From contig JAFAEB010000255.1 in NCBI GenBank assembly GCA_023424235.1, positions 1 to 7,924 of the forward strand: a stretch of 7,924 bases of DNA, given 5' to 3'. The stretch is from Bacillota bacterium. Its GTDB lineage: Bacteria > Bacillota > Clostridia > Lachnospirales > Lachnospiraceae. Below, one piece after another: positions 7,562 through 7,924 of the stretch (positions are counted from its first letter, which is position 1; every line of letters begins with the position of its first letter). The translations under genes and the position numbers were made by a program. The notes under the pieces were generated by a model, which did not search any database, had not been told where the DNA came from, and saw only the letters and a program-made list of their open reading frames with translations.

Positions 7562-7642
7562 TATAACATTTGGAAAATAGGGCTTATCACAATACGCATT
7601 CAATCAGGCACAATATACCTGAAATATATTCATAGATATTTT

Positions 7643-7671
7643 ATTATAACATTTCTCTTCAATGAATTAAA
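7643..7671 (-). promoter_or_regulatory. Probable extended -10 promoter of gdpP
   Basis: Reading leftward: a perfect TATAAT (7648-7643) preceded by TGT (7651-7649), giving an extended -10. A weak -35 (TTTAAT, 7671-7666) lies 17 bp upstream. Transcription would start near 7636 and give a leader of about 100 nt containing two small hairpins: UCAGG/CCUGA around 7604-7622 and the one next to the ribosome binding site. Confidence 0.6.
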
Positions 7672-7749
7672 GAGTTTTTAAAAAATAGGCTAAAAAGAGT
7701 TAATATATAACAAGGTAAATTCGCATACAACTTACTTTCCTACATATAA

Positions 7750-7793
7750 AAACCATAATACAATTATCCAATTGGTAATTACTATTATGGTTT
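7750..7793 (-). terminator. Long hairpin, probable terminator of a gene beyond the right edge (possibly bidirectional)
   Basis: AAACCATAATA (7750-7760) and TATTATGGTTT (7783-7793) are perfect 11-bp complements, with a further AATTA/TAATT pairing inside. Read on the minus strand, the 3' arm ends in GGTTTTTATAT, a U-tract typical of an intrinsic terminator. Read on the plus strand, the tail TTTATTACTATT is weaker. It sits about 80 bp upstream of the gdpP promoter and would insulate gdpP from upstream transcription. Confidence 0.6.
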
Positions 7794-7833
7794 ATTACTA
7801 TTCCTATTTTATTCAATTTTAAACTCATGACTT

Positions 7834-7862
7834 TTGACTAATAACTTTTTATTTACTATTAA
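7834..7862 (+). promoter_or_regulatory. Possible rightward sigma-A promoter
   Basis: TTGACT (7834-7839), a 17-bp spacer and TATTAA (7857-7862) on the plus strand. The start of transcription would be near 7869, ten bases before a perfect palindrome. If real, it drives a gene to the right of the window, divergent from gdpP. AT-rich intergenic DNA yields such matches by chance, so confidence is modest. Confidence 0.4.
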
Positions 7863-7878
7863 TTTAATCCTGAATTAT

Positions 7879-7901
7879 TCATGCTGACCTTGTCAGCATG
7901 A
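7879..7901. repeat. Perfect 10-bp-arm palindrome with 3-nt centre
   Basis: TCATGCTGAC (7879-7888) and GTCAGCATGA (7892-7901) are exact complements around CTT. It is more GC-rich than its surroundings, and neither side has a T-tract, so it is not a standard terminator. Its place just after a candidate plus-strand promoter fits an operator or a 5'-end mRNA stem-loop. Alternatively it could overlap the end of a minus-strand gene entering from the right: one frame stays open for 21 codons from the edge to a TAA near 7859. Confidence 0.5.
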
Positions 7902-7924
7902 TACAACACCTTATTATTACTGAG

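Larger units (their letters stand above)
7554..7924. other. Intergenic region upstream of gdpP
   Basis: About 370 bases without a supported gene. From left to right it holds the rest of the gdpP leader and its promoter, an AT-rich stretch (about 7680-7749) with nothing recognisable, the 7750-7793 terminator hairpin, the candidate rightward promoter and the palindrome at 7879-7901. No yybS-like gene, which often precedes gdpP in Firmicutes, is present in this stretch. Confidence 0.7.

Noticed and set aside
7655..7679. CTCTT/AAGAG followed by five T on the plus strand as a terminator
   Set aside because: Only a 5-bp stem with a 10-nt loop, overlapping the gdpP promoter, with no plus-strand gene to end here.
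7859..7924. C-terminal fragment of a minus-strand gene entering from the right edge
   Set aside because: One frame is open for only 21 codons and a second for 14. Neither gives a recognisable sequence and both cross the palindrome. Too little to call, though it cannot be excluded.

Overview
The window is AT-rich, densely coded bacterial DNA from a low-GC Firmicute. The gene set (GdpP-type phosphodiesterase, ribosomal protein L9, DnaB helicase), strong AGGAGG-type ribosome binding sites and AT-rich codon use point to Clostridia, perhaps a Lachnospiraceae-like lineage. That placement is recalled from familiar gene order, not from any search. Every gene that can be supported lies on the minus strand, so transcription runs from right to left.

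Right part (about 7924 to 4891): a non-coding stretch of about 390 bases holds a likely terminator for a gene outside the window, a possible plus-strand promoter followed by a perfect 10-bp-arm palindrome, and an extended -10 promoter for gdpP. The housekeeping block gdpP - rplI - dnaB follows. GdpP is a membrane-bound c-di-AMP phosphodiesterase, L9 is a large-subunit ribosomal protein and DnaB is the replicative helicase. The block links second-messenger turnover with translation and replication genes, an order well known in Firmicutes.

Middle (3561 to 3359): a 200-base gap separates dnaB from the next operon. Its dnaB-proximal half can fold into a nested RNA: a 9-bp closing stem that runs into a U-tract, a 10-bp middle stem and a 5-bp apical hairpin. 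It looks like an elaborate terminator or a 3'UTR-derived small RNA. Next comes a good sigma-A-like promoter (TTGCTA, 17 bp, TATATT) for the ABC operon.

Left part (3313 to 1): a three-gene ABC-2 type exporter operon contains an ATPase of the NatA/YhaQ kind and two related but diverged NatB/YhaP-like permeases. The second permease is cut by the left edge. Both gene junctions overlap by exactly 14 nt, which suggests translational coupling and a heteromeric permease pair. The substrate cannot be read from the sequence.

No mobile element, CRISPR array, tRNA or rRNA was seen. Most of the coding content is ordinary. The less explained signals are the RNA structures in the gaps and the palindrome at the right edge.
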